Made by a program: the position numbers and the translations under genes. A stretch of 64,000 bases of DNA from Rhizobiales bacterium IMCC20636 (GTDB lineage: Bacteria > Pseudomonadota > Alphaproteobacteria > Rhizobiales > GCA-2746425), in contig CP018226.1 of the NCBI GenBank assembly GCA_016865015.1, positions 1,457,001-1,521,000 of the forward strand, in the 5' to 3' direction. The notes beneath the pieces are model-generated. The model did not search any database. It was not told the origin of the DNA and worked only from the letters and a program-made list of their open reading frames with translations. Every line of letters begins with the position of its first letter. Within the stretch, counting starts at the first letter, position 1. Shown one piece after another: positions 44,335-52,195 of this stretch.

Positions 44335-44358
44335 ATATATCAATTAATCATGATATAT
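44335..44358. promoter_or_regulatory. Candidate ArsR operator overlapping the arsR start codon
   Basis: ATATATCA-N8-TGATATAT is a perfect 8+8 inverted repeat in an AT-rich stretch. Its right arm reaches into the arsR ATG (44357). ArsR operators are AT-rich inverted repeats of this sort. No Shine-Dalgarno precedes the ATG, so arsR may be translated from a short leader or leaderless message. Confidence 0.68.
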
Positions 44359-44689
44359 GGATAAATCAGACGCATTAACATCTTTCGCAGCTCTCAGCCA
44401 GTCAACCCGGCTGGATGTGTTCCGTCTTCTGGTGAAGGCCGGAGCGCGGGGCATGCTGTCTGGTGAAATCGGTGAGAAACTGGATGTGCGTCAAAACACC
44501 ATGTCGGCCAATTTGGCGGTTTTGTTGAATGCGGGGCTGGTGCGCAACGAACGGCAAGGTCGCACAATCCGTTATTTTGCTGATTTTGATACCATGCGTG
44601 GTCTGCTGGGCTTTCTGATGGAGGATTGCTGTGGTGGCAGACCGGACTTATGCCAACCGGTGATTGATGAAATCGCCTGTGCCTGTTGA
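44357..44689 (+). CDS. arsR: ArsR-family arsenic-responsive repressor
   Basis: A 110-residue winged-helix repressor. The DNA-binding helix is in GEIGEKLDVRQNTMSANLAV (37-56), with the wing ERQGRTIRYFADFD. The C-terminal region holds C91-C92 and C99 (EDCCGGRPDLCQ) and C108-x-C110. A C-terminal Cys pair followed by a third Cys is the arsenite-binding type seen in Acidithiobacillus ArsR rather than the E. coli CVC helix. It heads the ars operon and sits on its own operator. Confidence 0.88.
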   Translation: MDKSDALTSFAALSQSTRLDVFRLLVKAGARGMLSGEIGEKLDVRQNTMSANLAVLLNAGLVRNERQGRTIRYFADFDTMRGLLGFLMEDCCGGRPDLCQPVIDEIACAC

Positions 44690-44698
44690 GGAGATCCC

Positions 44699-45196
44699 AT
44701 GCAATCAACTGTTTTCAATGCTTTGTTTTTATGTACCGGCAACTCGGCGCGTTCAATCCTTGCAGAAGCAATTCTGAACAAGCTGGGAGCAGGGCGGTTC
44801 AAAGCTTATTCGGCTGGCTCCGATCCCAAGGGGACGGTTCATCCGGCCTCAATTGCTCTGCTGGAAAGGCTTGAAATTGATACGGCCTTTGCACGGTCCA
44901 AGAGCTGGGAAGAGTTCGCGGGTCCTGATGCGCCGAAAATGGATTTCGTGTTTACGGTTTGTGATGACGCAGCCAATGAGGCCTGCCCGGTCTGGCCCGG
45001 TCAGCCGCTTACCGCCCATTGGGGTATTCCTGATCCTGCTGCTGTGGTCGGTACCGATAGTGAGGTGGCGCTGGCTTTTTCGGAAGCCTACCGGATGTTG
45101 ACCAATCGTATTTCGATCTTTTGCGCTCTTCCGCTGACCAGCATTGACCGGCTCTCGTTGAAGCCAAAGCTGGATGATATTGGACAGCAAATTTGA
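44699..45196 (+). CDS. arsC: Arsenate reductase, low-molecular-weight phosphatase type
   Basis: A 165-residue protein-tyrosine-phosphatase-fold reductase. The P-loop C-x5-R is CTGNSARS near residues 12-19, and the DP acid motif is IPDPAAVVGTD. FVFTVCDDAANEACPVWPG supplies the partner Cys residues, as in thioredoxin-linked ArsC. It reduces arsenate to arsenite in the cytosol. It lies 10 bp after arsR. A second, unrelated reductase follows. Confidence 0.85.
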   Translation: MQSTVFNALFLCTGNSARSILAEAILNKLGAGRFKAYSAGSDPKGTVHPASIALLERLEIDTAFARSKSWEEFAGPDAPKMDFVFTVCDDAANEACPVWPGQPLTAHWGIPDPAAVVGTDSEVALAFSEAYRMLTNRISIFCALPLTSIDRLSLKPKLDDIGQQI

Positions 45197-45249
45197 GTGG
45201 GCGTTTGTCGCTGTCAACCTAACCTCTACAGTCAGAAAGCAGACCTTAT

Positions 45250-45654
45250 ATGAGCATCGTTATTCATCACAATCCTGGATGTGGCACGTCTCGTAATGTG
45301 CTGGAGATTATCCGGGCCTTTGCCGAAGAGCCGATTGTCATTGACTATCTGGAAACCGGCTGGACGCGTGGGCAATTGCAGGGTCTGTTTGCGGCATCCG
45401 GACTGACTCCACGCAGCGCACTTCGGGTCTCCAAATCTCCGGCAGAAGAACTGGGACTGACAGATGAATCAGTCTCTGACGATGCCATTCTGGACGCAAT
45501 GCTGAAGCATCCGGTTCTGGTCAACAGGCCGATCGTCTGCACTTCGAAGGGCGTCAGGCTGTGTCGTCCGTCCGAGCGGGTTTTCGAGCTTTTGGACGTG
45601 CCATCCGGTGCCAGCTACACCAAAGAAGATGGCGAGGTGATTACCGCGCCATGA
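45250..45654 (+). CDS. arsC: Arsenate reductase, glutaredoxin-linked type
   Basis: A 134-residue ArsC/Spx-fold reductase. The active-site [16 protein letters not shown] (Cys-12) and the arginines in AALRVSKSP and VNRPIV regions match the E. coli R773 ArsC group, with length close to its 141 residues. The enzyme uses glutathione and glutaredoxin. It overlaps arsH by 4 bp. Having both reductase types in one operon implies redundancy or use of two different electron donors. Confidence 0.87.
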   Translation: MSIVIHHNPGCGTSRNVLEIIRAFAEEPIVIDYLETGWTRGQLQGLFAASGLTPRSALRVSKSPAEELGLTDESVSDDAILDAMLKHPVLVNRPIVCTSKGVRLCRPSERVFELLDVPSGASYTKEDGEVITAP

Positions 45655-46367
45655 TCGACGATTTGCCCAATATTGACACAGATTGCCTGCATCCGATTGA
45701 CCGTCAAGCTCTAACTCTGCCCGGTGAACCAGACCACAAACCGCGTGTGTTGTTGCTTTATGGGTCTTTGCGCAAACGGTCCTATTCCCGGCTTATGGTT
45801 GAGGAAGCTGCGCGGGTGCTGAATTGCCTTGGAGCAGATGTTCGGATTTTCGACCCGGCAGGTTTGCCGCTCGTGGACGAGACGTTGGAAGACCATGAAA
45901 AGGTCCAGGAATTGCGCGAATTGTCGTTGTGGTCCGAGGCCCATGTCTGGTGCTCGCCGGAGCGACACGGCGCGATGAGTGGCCTTATGAAAACACAGAT
46001 CGATTGGCTGCCTTTGGCACCGATCGGGGGCATTCGCCCGACACAGGGCCGTGTGCTGGCAGTGATGCAGGTTTGTGGTGGCTCTCAAAGCTTCAACACG
46101 GTCAACCAGATGCGTATTCTGGGTAGATGGATGCGGATGATCACAATTCCGAACCAGTCTTCTGTCCCCAAAGCTTTTCTGGAATTTGAAGATGATGGTC
46201 GGATGAAGGCTTCACCATTTTATAATCGGATGGTGGATGTGATGGAAGAATTGATGAAATTTACGTTTCTCACACGTGGACGGTCCGCCTATCTGACCGA
46301 CCGTTATTCAGAACGTGTCGAGAGTGTCGAAACCCTGTCGGCACGCGTGAACCAGAAATCCATGTGA
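45651..46367 (+). CDS. arsH: ArsH, NADPH-dependent FMN reductase/organoarsenical oxidase
   Basis: A 238-residue flavodoxin-like protein. The FMN-binding loop is [20 protein letters not shown], followed by [20 protein letters not shown], both diagnostic for ArsH. The enzyme oxidises methylarsenite and similar trivalent organoarsenicals with NADPH. The ATG at 45651 overlaps the arsC stop (ATGA); the longer frame is not supported. It is last in the operon. No arsB, acr3 or arsP efflux gene is present here. Confidence 0.9.
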   Translation: MIDDLPNIDTDCLHPIDRQALTLPGEPDHKPRVLLLYGSLRKRSYSRLMVEEAARVLNCLGADVRIFDPAGLPLVDETLEDHEKVQELRELSLWSEAHVWCSPERHGAMSGLMKTQIDWLPLAPIGGIRPTQGRVLAVMQVCGGSQSFNTVNQMRILGRWMRMITIPNQSSVPKAFLEFEDDGRMKASPFYNRMVDVMEELMKFTFLTRGRSAYLTDRYSERVESVETLSARVNQKSM

Positions 46368-46506
46368 TGCATTTTGGATGGCAGCGGTTTCACCTCCACA
46401 GCATGAGTTTTCTTCATATGCGGCGTTTGTTTAGCGCGGGCTGGTGCCTTAACTACGGGGCTAAGGCAAACTGACGTCAAATATTTTCAGTTTTTTCCTG
46501 AATCGC

Positions 46507-46543
46507 CCCGTTTGCATGATGTTCCATGCATCAAGCAAACGGG
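46507..46543. terminator. Long hairpin after the ars operon
   Basis: CCCGTTTGC (46507-46515) pairs with GCAAACGGG (46535-46543), and TGATG/CATCA extends the stem inside. A smaller 7-bp hairpin (TGCCTTA/TAAGGCA, 46445-46468) lies nearer arsH. Neither has a strong T-run, and the larger one could serve both arsH and the leftward micro-gene. The remaining bases between 46368 and 46599 hold no gene I can support. Confidence 0.5.
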
Positions 46544-46599
46544 TTTCGTGGCCTGAGTTCCTGCGGATGGTGGTGATTTGTGGGGCGTAGGCCATCGGA

Positions 46600-46674
46600 T
46601 CAGGCGATTCCGAGGAATGAGAGCACGAACATGACTACAACAACCAAGCCAACCAGATAAATTATTCCGTTCAT
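46600..46674 (-). CDS. 24-residue membrane micropeptide 1
   Basis: MNGIIYLVGLVVVV is followed by ten more mostly hydrophobic residues, giving a single transmembrane helix. GGAG lies before the ATG, and a GGAAC-N16-GGTT promoter lies about 34 bp upstream. A paralogue at 49565 agrees at 13 of 24 positions (pattern M-x2-IIY-x-VGLVV), strong evidence that both are real genes although below usual gene-calling limits. Function unknown. The stress-type promoter suggests an envelope role under stress. Confidence 0.72.
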   Translation of the reverse strand: MNGIIYLVGLVVVVMFVLSFLGIA

Positions 46675-46707
46675 TTTGAAATCTCCAGTGTTGATTAACT
46701 CAGTGGA

Positions 46708-46732
46708 AACCCGCATCTCGCTGGAAAGTTCC
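46708..46732 (-). promoter_or_regulatory. EcfG-type promoter of micropeptide 1
   Basis: On the leftward strand GGAAC (46732-46728), 16 bp, then GGTT (46711-46708). The predicted start of transcription leaves a short leader to the ATG at 46674. It is back to back with the promoter of the DAG kinase. Confidence 0.65.
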
Positions 46733-46762
46733 AGAAAAACTCACCCGTGTTGGCAAAGGTGC

Positions 46763-46787
46763 GGAACTGAATGAGAGTTGATGTGTT
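46763..46787 (+). promoter_or_regulatory. EcfG-type promoter of the DAG kinase/PAP2 pair
   Basis: GGAAC (46763-46767), 16 bp, TGTT (46784-46787). It lies 143 bp before the kinase start. The same -35, spacing and near-identical -10 recur at six other genes in this region. Confidence 0.72.
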
Positions 46788-46929
46788 GGTAAACTGCGCC
46801 TGTCGCAACACAGGATTCAACCCGACTGATTGATCTGCAGATCGTCGGATGGGATTTGGTTGGATTTTTCAGTATTTGGAACACGCGCACACACACTTGG
46901 TATTTTGACAATGCCCAATTAAAGATGGA

Positions 46930-47862
46930 ATGGGAGACGGTCTGGTGGATTGCCTGGTCCTGCTAAATGGTGACAGTGGCACCTTGAAAACGACTGATCT
47001 GAACGTTTTTGAGAAACACATATCAACCGAATTCAACAATGCGGGGCATTCTGTAACCCTCATCAGGATTGATGAGATGGGAATGGAAAAAGCGCTGGAA
47101 AAAGCGAGTGAATCACCGGCCGAATTGCTGGTTGCAGCGGGTGGAGACGGTACGGTTTCCGCGCTTGCCGAACTTGCGTGGAAAAGCGGCAGGGCACTTG
47201 GTGTGCTGCCGTGTGGAACAATGAACCTGTATGCCAGCACACTGAAAATGCCCGGCGATGTTTTCGAAGCCGTCACTGCTTTGGCACGGGGACAGGAAGA
47301 TTTCGCGGATGTTGCGACTGCAAATGGCAAGCTTTTCATAAACCAGTACGCAGTTGGTTTTCATCCCAGAGCCGTCAAGCTGCGCAACACAATGAATTAC
47401 GGCTCGCGCATCGGCAAGATATGGGCAACGCTAAAAGCGCTGTTAAGCGTCATGACGGACCCACCATCGATTGCTGTTGAAATGAGTGTGGATGAAACGG
47501 AGCCGCAATTTGAGGAAATTACAGCTCTTTCAATATCCAACAATTTGCTTGGAACCGGTCATGAGTTGTTTGCTGATCTTTATAACGGGCACCTTCTCGG
47601 CGTGTATCGCACACCACGCGTCAGACCAATAGAAGCGGTGAAGCTGATCCTTGATCTTATTGTCGGCACCTGGGCGGGCAATGAGAAGGTTCTGATTGAG
47701 GATGCGCGCCAATTGTCTGTACGGTTTCCGCAAAAGAAGTCGAATGCCAAAGCTCTGATTGACGGAGAACTTGTTGATTTACCGGATGTGATCAAGTTCG
47801 ACATGCATGATGATGCTCTGAGAGTATGGGTGCCTCAAAGCGATGCTTCCGGCCATGAATGA
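46930..47862 (+). CDS. Diacylglycerol kinase-family lipid kinase
   Basis: A 310-residue soluble lipid kinase of the YegS/DgkB class. The nucleotide-binding GGDGT motif is at 71-75, with GVLPCGTMNLYASTLKMPGD after it in the place of the usual PxGTxNDFA. The C-terminal beta-sandwich domain begins near residue 125 (VATANGKLFINQYAVGF). It phosphorylates diacylglycerol or a related lipid at the inner membrane face. It overlaps the PAP2 phosphatase gene, which would run the reverse reaction, so the pair may set a phosphatidate pool. An EcfG-type promoter lies upstream. Confidence 0.85.
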   Translation: MGDGLVDCLVLLNGDSGTLKTTDLNVFEKHISTEFNNAGHSVTLIRIDEMGMEKALEKASESPAELLVAAGGDGTVSALAELAWKSGRALGVLPCGTMNLYASTLKMPGDVFEAVTALARGQEDFADVATANGKLFINQYAVGFHPRAVKLRNTMNYGSRIGKIWATLKALLSVMTDPPSIAVEMSVDETEPQFEEITALSISNNLLGTGHELFADLYNGHLLGVYRTPRVRPIEAVKLILDLIVGTWAGNEKVLIEDARQLSVRFPQKKSNAKALIDGELVDLPDVIKFDMHDDALRVWVPQSDASGHE

Positions 47863-48532
47863 GTTTTCGCCATCCGCAACTGTGCGCAGGGCAGTCTGGG
47901 TTACATTGTTCGGTGGGCTCACAGCTTTTCTCGCTGTAGCCATTCTGGTGGCGAATGGTTGGACTGGCCAGATTGATCGACAGATTGTTCTGTTCCTGCG
48001 CAGCCCGGTCGAACTATCTGATGCCCTGGGCGCAGTCTGGTTTCGGGAAGCTGCAGCAGAATTGACTGTTCTTGGTGGATATTCAATCCTGGTTCTTGCG
48101 TGCATCTTGATTGCAATCGCACTGCTTATTGCGCGGAAGCGCAGTGCGGCCGTGTTTCTGATTGCAACGATGAGTTCCGGCAGTGCTCTGTCAACTTTCC
48201 TGAAACTGTTTTTCAATCGACCCCGGCCTGACCTTGTTGATCATCTGGATCTGACCTTTACGTCGAGTTTTCCAAGTGCCCACGCCATGGTTTCGATGAT
48301 TGCGTGGCTCACCTTCGCCGTGGTTGCAATTCGTTTCATCACAGTCCGAAATTTGCGGATTTACGTGCTTTGGGCTGCTGTCATAATTGCGCTGATTATT
48401 GGTACGACCCGGGTCTATCTGGGGGTTCACTGGCCGAGTGATGTTGTCGCTGGGTGGGCGATCGGTCTCAGCTGGGTCTCGTTCTGCTGGCTGGTTGCTG
48501 ACCGCTATTTCCCACGCGTGTTTCGCGGTTAG
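47855..48532 (+). CDS. PAP2-family membrane phosphatase
   Basis: A 225-residue membrane protein with about six spans. The three phosphatase motifs are complete: KLFFNRPRPDLVD (motif 1), FPSAHAMVS (motif 2, catalytic His) and TRVYLGVHWPSDVVAGW (motif 3). It could dephosphorylate phosphatidate, phosphatidylglycerol phosphate or undecaprenyl pyrophosphate outside the membrane. The ATG at 47855 lies inside the end of the kinase gene, and one further up (47843) is also possible. Confidence 0.87.
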   Translation: MNEFSPSATVRRAVWVTLFGGLTAFLAVAILVANGWTGQIDRQIVLFLRSPVELSDALGAVWFREAAAELTVLGGYSILVLACILIAIALLIARKRSAAVFLIATMSSGSALSTFLKLFFNRPRPDLVDHLDLTFTSSFPSAHAMVSMIAWLTFAVVAIRFITVRNLRIYVLWAAVIIALIIGTTRVYLGVHWPSDVVAGWAIGLSWVSFCWLVADRYFPRVFRG

Positions 48533-48557
48533 GGAACAAAGTCAGATACCAGGTGTT
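48533..48557 (+). promoter_or_regulatory. EcfG-type promoter of the DUF1206 gene
   Basis: GGAAC (48533-48537), 16 bp, TGTT (48554-48557), directly after the PAP2 stop codon and 60 bp before the DUF1206 start. Confidence 0.72.
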
Positions 48558-48616
48558 CTAGCTGACAGTTGATGGCGCATGGGCGCGCAATCTTTCACCA
48601 GCGCGGGCGACTTTTC

Positions 48617-49435
48617 ATGACCACATCAAAACACTGGATTAAATTTCTGGCACGCGCTGGCTACGCATCGCGCGGCATTGTCTACCTGATCATTGGAAGC
48701 TTTACGGTTCTGGCTGCATTCGGGGCGGGGGACAAGAAGGATAGCAAGGGCGCGCTGAGAGTCGTGCTTGATCAGCCATTTGGCGATGTGCTGCTGGCCA
48801 CCCTTATCGTTGGACTGGCCGGATACATCCTATGGCGGCTGGTACAGTCACTGCTGGATACTGACGATCATGGCTGGTCCCCGAGGGGATTGATGGTCCG
48901 CGCCGGGCTTCTGGCCAGCGCTTTCACCTACACAACCCTTGCGCTTTTTTCCGCTTCCTTGCTGGGGGCCCTGCCTGACTCAGGAAGTGGTGGTGGGTCT
49001 GGCGGATTGGCCGGTGCCATCTCTGGCCTGGTTGGAATGCGCTATACGTCTCTGGGGCTTGGAGTTGTTTTTCTGGGTGTCGCAATCGCCCATTGGTGGA
49101 AGGCGGCGCAGCGCAAATATGCAGCGCATTTCAAAGCTACCGAACAACAGATGTCATTCATTCATCCCATTGCGATTCTCGGGCTTGTATCCAGAGGAGC
49201 CGTATTTGCGCTGATAAGCATTTTGCTGTTTTACCGCTTCTTCAATGCCGACAGTACTTCGGGTTCAACACCGGATGTGAAAGACGCGCTGGAATTTGTA
49301 CAGGGCCTGCCATTCGGTCAATGGCTGCTCCTGATCATGGGAATAGGGCTGATCCTGTTTTCTGCCTACTCATTCGCGGAATCAGTTTGGCGCCGGATCA
49401 ATGTCAAAGATGCGGGACTTGCAGATCAGGTTTGA
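48617..49435 (+). CDS. DUF1206 six-span membrane protein
   Basis: A 272-residue inner-membrane protein made of three similar two-span units, as in DUF1206. The units begin ARAGYASRGIVYLIIGSFTV, MVRAGLLASAFTYTTLALFS and LGLVSRGAVFALISILLFYR. A glycine-serine linker (DSGSGGGSGGLAG) lies between units. The function of the family is unknown, and it is often found among stress genes. The ATG at 48617 is preferred because the first unit begins right after it. It has its own EcfG-type promoter. Confidence 0.82.
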   Translation: MTTSKHWIKFLARAGYASRGIVYLIIGSFTVLAAFGAGDKKDSKGALRVVLDQPFGDVLLATLIVGLAGYILWRLVQSLLDTDDHGWSPRGLMVRAGLLASAFTYTTLALFSASLLGALPDSGSGGGSGGLAGAISGLVGMRYTSLGLGVVFLGVAIAHWWKAAQRKYAAHFKATEQQMSFIHPIAILGLVSRGAVFALISILLFYRFFNADSTSGSTPDVKDALEFVQGLPFGQWLLLIMGIGLILFSAYSFAESVWRRINVKDAGLADQV

Positions 49436-49511
49436 TCCTCTGGCTTCCGTGTGGCGGCAGCGGCTTAAGAGGCAAGGTTTGTCGGACTCATTGGTAAATT
49501 GTCGTTAGCGC

Positions 49512-49536
49512 GGAACCAATCCGCCTGTGGTGTGTT
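49512..49536 (+). promoter_or_regulatory. EcfG-type promoter of micropeptide 2
   Basis: GGAAC (49512-49516), 16 bp, TGTT (49533-49536), about 29 bp before the ATG at 49565. Confidence 0.74.
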
Positions 49537-49564
49537 TAGTCCTTAGAAGATGAAAGGACACACC

Positions 49565-49639
49565 ATGAGAAGCATCATTTATATCGTCGGCCTCGTTGTC
49601 ATTGTCGGGGCAATTCTGTCCTATGCCGGGCTTGTGTAA
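49565..49639 (+). CDS. 24-residue membrane micropeptide 2
   Basis: MRSIIYIVGLVVIV leads into a further hydrophobic stretch ending LSYAGLV, a single membrane helix. AAAGGA lies before the ATG at 49565, and an EcfG-type promoter just upstream. It is a paralogue of the micropeptide at 46600 (13 of 24 residues identical). A hairpin (49677-49707) follows. Function unknown. Confidence 0.75.
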   Translation: MRSIIYIVGLVVIVGAILSYAGLV

Positions 49640-49676
49640 AACCCGCCGAAAACCATATACCTCCAAAGACTGACCA

Positions 49677-49707
49677 CCCCTTGTGTGCGAGAGCATGCAG
49701 GGGGTTT
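49677..49707 (+). terminator. Hairpin after micropeptide 2
   Basis: CCCCTTGTGTGC (49677-49688) pairs with GCATGCAGGGG (ending at 49703) with two wobble pairs and one bulge, followed by GTTTC. A probable terminator before the PRC-barrel promoter. Confidence 0.5.
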
Positions 49708-49782
49708 CTGTATGGATTTCCAAGGGGTTTTCGGGGCCGGACAACAATTGGAGCGAACAAGTTCAAAACTGAAAAAAGTTTT

Positions 49783-49807
49783 GGAACCTATTCGCCCATC
49801 GTTTGTT
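49783..49807 (+). promoter_or_regulatory. EcfG-type promoter of the PRC-barrel gene
   Basis: GGAAC (49783-49787), 16 bp, TGTT (49804-49807). It lies 77 bp before the start at 49884. CGTT also occurs four bases earlier, so the -10 could use 12-bp spacing, which is less usual. Confidence 0.7.
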
Positions 49808-49883
49808 TTGTAAGCAACACCACGCACGATTTCGAACCCGGCGTGGAGTTGCCCAAAACGACACAACAAACGGAGAATGCCTC

Positions 49884-50729
49884 ATGAAACGTATTATCGC
49901 AACAACAGCCATGACACTCATGTTGTCCACATCAGCTTTTGCAGCCGCTCACACGACTGCGCTGAGCCCGTACACCGTCGAGCAGCAGGGCGACATTTAT
50001 GCTTCTGAATTCATCGGCATGCGTGTTTATGCCGCTGAGAATGATTTCGACAGCTTCGACACGAACACAATGGTCGATGCAGGTGCCGAGCAGGAATGGG
50101 ATGACATTGGCGAAATCAATGACGTTATTCTTGGCCGGGACGGCACAGTAAAAGCTGTCATCATCGGTGTTGGTGGCTTCATTGGTATCGGCGAAAAAGA
50201 CGTTGCCGTGCAGATGTCCAGCATCAAGATGGTCAACGAAAAAGATGACGCTGATGACTTCTTCCTAGTGGTCAACACCAACAAGGAATCTTTGACGGAT
50301 CTCGACGCCTATTCACGCACATCCATGATGGAAAACGAAGCCGATATGGCTGAAGCTCGCGAAGACCACGCAGCAGACAAGCCGATGCTGGATGGCGAAC
50401 GTGAAATGTTTATGGCTCCAGACGTGGACCGTGACGGATTTGGTGTTGCAGTCAGGGACGAGCTCACCACTGAAGATCTGACTGGTGCTCGCCTTTATGG
50501 CATCGACGACGAAGACATTGGCGAAATCAACAGCCTGATCGTTGATGACAGCGGCCAGATCCAACGTGCCGTGCTGGATATCGGTGGTTTCCTTGGACTG
50601 GGAGAGCATCAGATTTCTGTAACTCTGGATGAGTTGAGCATCCTGCGCGAGACAGATGGCGGCGGCTTCCGGGTGTTCATCGATGCCTCGAAAGAGCAGC
50701 TTGAAGCTCAGCCGGAATATAAAGGCTAA
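49884..50729 (+). CDS. Exported protein with two PRC-barrel domains
   Basis: A 281-residue protein. A Sec signal (RIIATTAMTLMLSTSAFA, cleavage near AAHT) leads to two PRC-barrel repeats. The first (about 42-115) has WDDIGEINDVILGRDG and VGGFIGIGEKDVAV. The second (about 195-270) has DEDIGEINSLIVDDSG and IGGFLGLGEHQISV. An acidic Met- and Ala-rich linker joins them. The fold often mediates protein or metal-dependent contacts; exported versions are common among alphaproteobacterial stress proteins. CGGAG lies before the ATG. Confidence 0.85.
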   Translation: MKRIIATTAMTLMLSTSAFAAAHTTALSPYTVEQQGDIYASEFIGMRVYAAENDFDSFDTNTMVDAGAEQEWDDIGEINDVILGRDGTVKAVIIGVGGFIGIGEKDVAVQMSSIKMVNEKDDADDFFLVVNTNKESLTDLDAYSRTSMMENEADMAEAREDHAADKPMLDGEREMFMAPDVDRDGFGVAVRDELTTEDLTGARLYGIDDEDIGEINSLIVDDSGQIQRAVLDIGGFLGLGEHQISVTLDELSILRETDGGGFRVFIDASKEQLEAQPEYKG

Positions 50730-50760
50730 CATCGACCAAATAGTCTAAATGCATGATATT

Positions 50761-50794
50761 CGACCGCTCCCCAACCGGGAGCGGTCGTTTTTTT
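50761..50794 (+). terminator. Strong Rho-independent terminator after the PRC-barrel gene
   Basis: A perfect 11-bp stem CGACCGCTCCC (50761-50771) with GGGAGCGGTCG (50777-50787), a 5-nt loop and seven T residues (50788-50794). Confidence 0.93.
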
Positions 50795-51699
50795 ATGCAA
50801 AGATTCAGCGGGAGCACCTGTGATCTGCAACGGATAGCAAGCTTGCGCGGACTACCTGTAACCGAAGCTGGTTCAGTCTGACTTCAGAGATTGGCTGGTT
50901 GGAAATGTATTCCCGCGCTTGACGGAGGAAACTGGCAAATGGAGCGAAAAACGGATTGCCGGCAGTGCCAAATTGACCATTGAGCTCACCCAGGCGGCTT
51001 GCGGTCACAGGACACCAATTCGGAACCGCGAGACGGTCCCCAACTGGGTTTTTGGTCGAATGCATCTGCCGATTTTCTCGAGTAGTAAGTTTTCGCCAGT
51101 GGGTAATATGCGTATCTGTTCGATGTATAGGCCAATGCACAGACGCGTCGATTCACGGACCCTGTACATTGGGTCCGCGTTGGCCAAAGTGAGACAGCGA
51201 CACGGTAGAACATGCAGTCCCGTCGTCGCGACCTGTGATGGTGTTTGACATCACTGAGACACGTTGCAAGCAAGCTGCTCACTTAGAGGTGCGGGTGGGC
51301 GGCTAGTTGCTCTCACATCAATGGAGAAGCTGTTAGCTGTCGGGACGTTCCACTTCTGTATAGGAAACAGCAGTGCTGCCCGGCCGGTCAAAACAGTTTG
51401 TTCGTTCGGCGACCTGTTGTGGGGGGCAGGGACTCACGTCGGGCCGTATGGCTCGTGCGCGGTTTCGCTGGCCTTATGCGGCCAATTGAGAACTTGTCGG
51501 CTATGGTCAATGTATAGGGATTTGGAGTGCAGCGTGAGGAGCTCGTTGCGCGGCTGCGGGGCGCTATTTTCTGAGTGTCGGGGCCAAGCTCGAGCTAGTT
51601 GCAGATTTGCGGCAAGCTAGGCCAAGTCACAGAAAAATGTTTGAAATATTATTGGAGGGCATCCCGACGGATGCCGTAACGCATAGACAGTCGGGATTT
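50795..51699. other. 905-bp stretch without a supported gene
   Basis: No frame on either strand gives a recognisable protein, and the open frames here lack ribosome sites and overlap one another on both strands. It holds a 7-bp-stem hairpin CGGACCC/GGGTCCG (51156-51177) and another GGCATCC/GGATGCC (51658-51675). It could be decayed DNA or house a structured RNA. No direct or inverted repeats bound it that I can see. Confidence 0.6.
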
Positions 51700-52038
51700 C
51701 TATCCGTCTTCGGAGCTCAGTGCTAGCTGAATGTCGCTGGCAGCGTTCTGGACTTCAGTGGGTTGAACCGCCTCGACGACCAAACCACCATCTCTTTTGA
51801 AGAACCATTTGAAATCCGGCTCAGCGACCGCCATCTGCGGTGCCAATTCGATGCATTTTCCAATAGCCACAGGAAAGCTGTCTTCGTATCTGGCGCTGGT
51901 CTGGTCAAGGCTCCGGTAAAGTTGTTCCTGACAAGCCTGGTGAGATTCGAATAGTTCGACAGGCTCTGTCGTTTCCCGGCATACACCAAGCATGTGTGAA
52001 CAACTCACCATGAATATCGCAAACAAAGCTTCGGACAT
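51700..52038 (-). CDS. Small secreted cysteine-containing protein
   Basis: A 112-residue protein beginning MSEALFAIFMVSCSHMLGVC, a short hydrophobic leader that may be a signal peptide or lipoprotein-like start. Further Cys residues are in SHQACQEQLY and AIGKCIELA; the likely mature domain is a small helical Cys-paired fold. Later EPDFKWFFKRDGGLVVEAVQ. No family was recognised with certainty. GGAG stands before the ATG at 52038, and a perfect GGAAC-N16-CGTT promoter lies 29 bp further up on the same strand. Confidence 0.7.
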   Translation of the reverse strand: MSEALFAIFMVSCSHMLGVCRETTEPVELFESHQACQEQLYRSLDQTSARYEDSFPVAIGKCIELAPQMAVAEPDFKWFFKRDGGLVVEAVQPTEVQNAASDIQLALSSEDG

Positions 52039-52066
52039 TTGAATTCTCCAATTGTGTTGGGAGAAC

Positions 52067-52091
52067 AACGTAATTGTTAACGAATGGTTCC
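52067..52091 (-). promoter_or_regulatory. EcfG-type promoter of the small secreted protein
   Basis: On the leftward strand GGAAC (52091-52087), 16 bp, CGTT (52070-52067). This matches the published EcfG consensus exactly. Confidence 0.77.
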
Positions 52092-52170
52092 GCAGGCGGT
52101 CCCGCAAGCCGCAGTTTGTTAATGGTTTTGAGGGAGCCCCCAGATGCACGCCATTGAATGTTCATTTCTC

Positions 52171-52195
52171 GGAACCTTTCATCTGCTTGTTCGTT
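52171..52195 (+). promoter_or_regulatory. EcfG-type promoter of the L,D-transpeptidase/extensin pair
   Basis: GGAAC (52171-52175), 16 bp, CGTT (52192-52195), matching the EcfG consensus exactly and 68 bp before the L,D-transpeptidase start. It is divergent from the promoter at 52067-52091. Confidence 0.77.

Noticed and set aside
51016-51045. GGAAC in the gene-free stretch as another EcfG promoter
   Set aside because: The -10 position reads ACTG and no gene follows.
51264-51620. 118-codon frame in the gene-free stretch
   Set aside because: Composition and residue pattern look non-coding, no ribosome site, overlapping open frames on the other strand.
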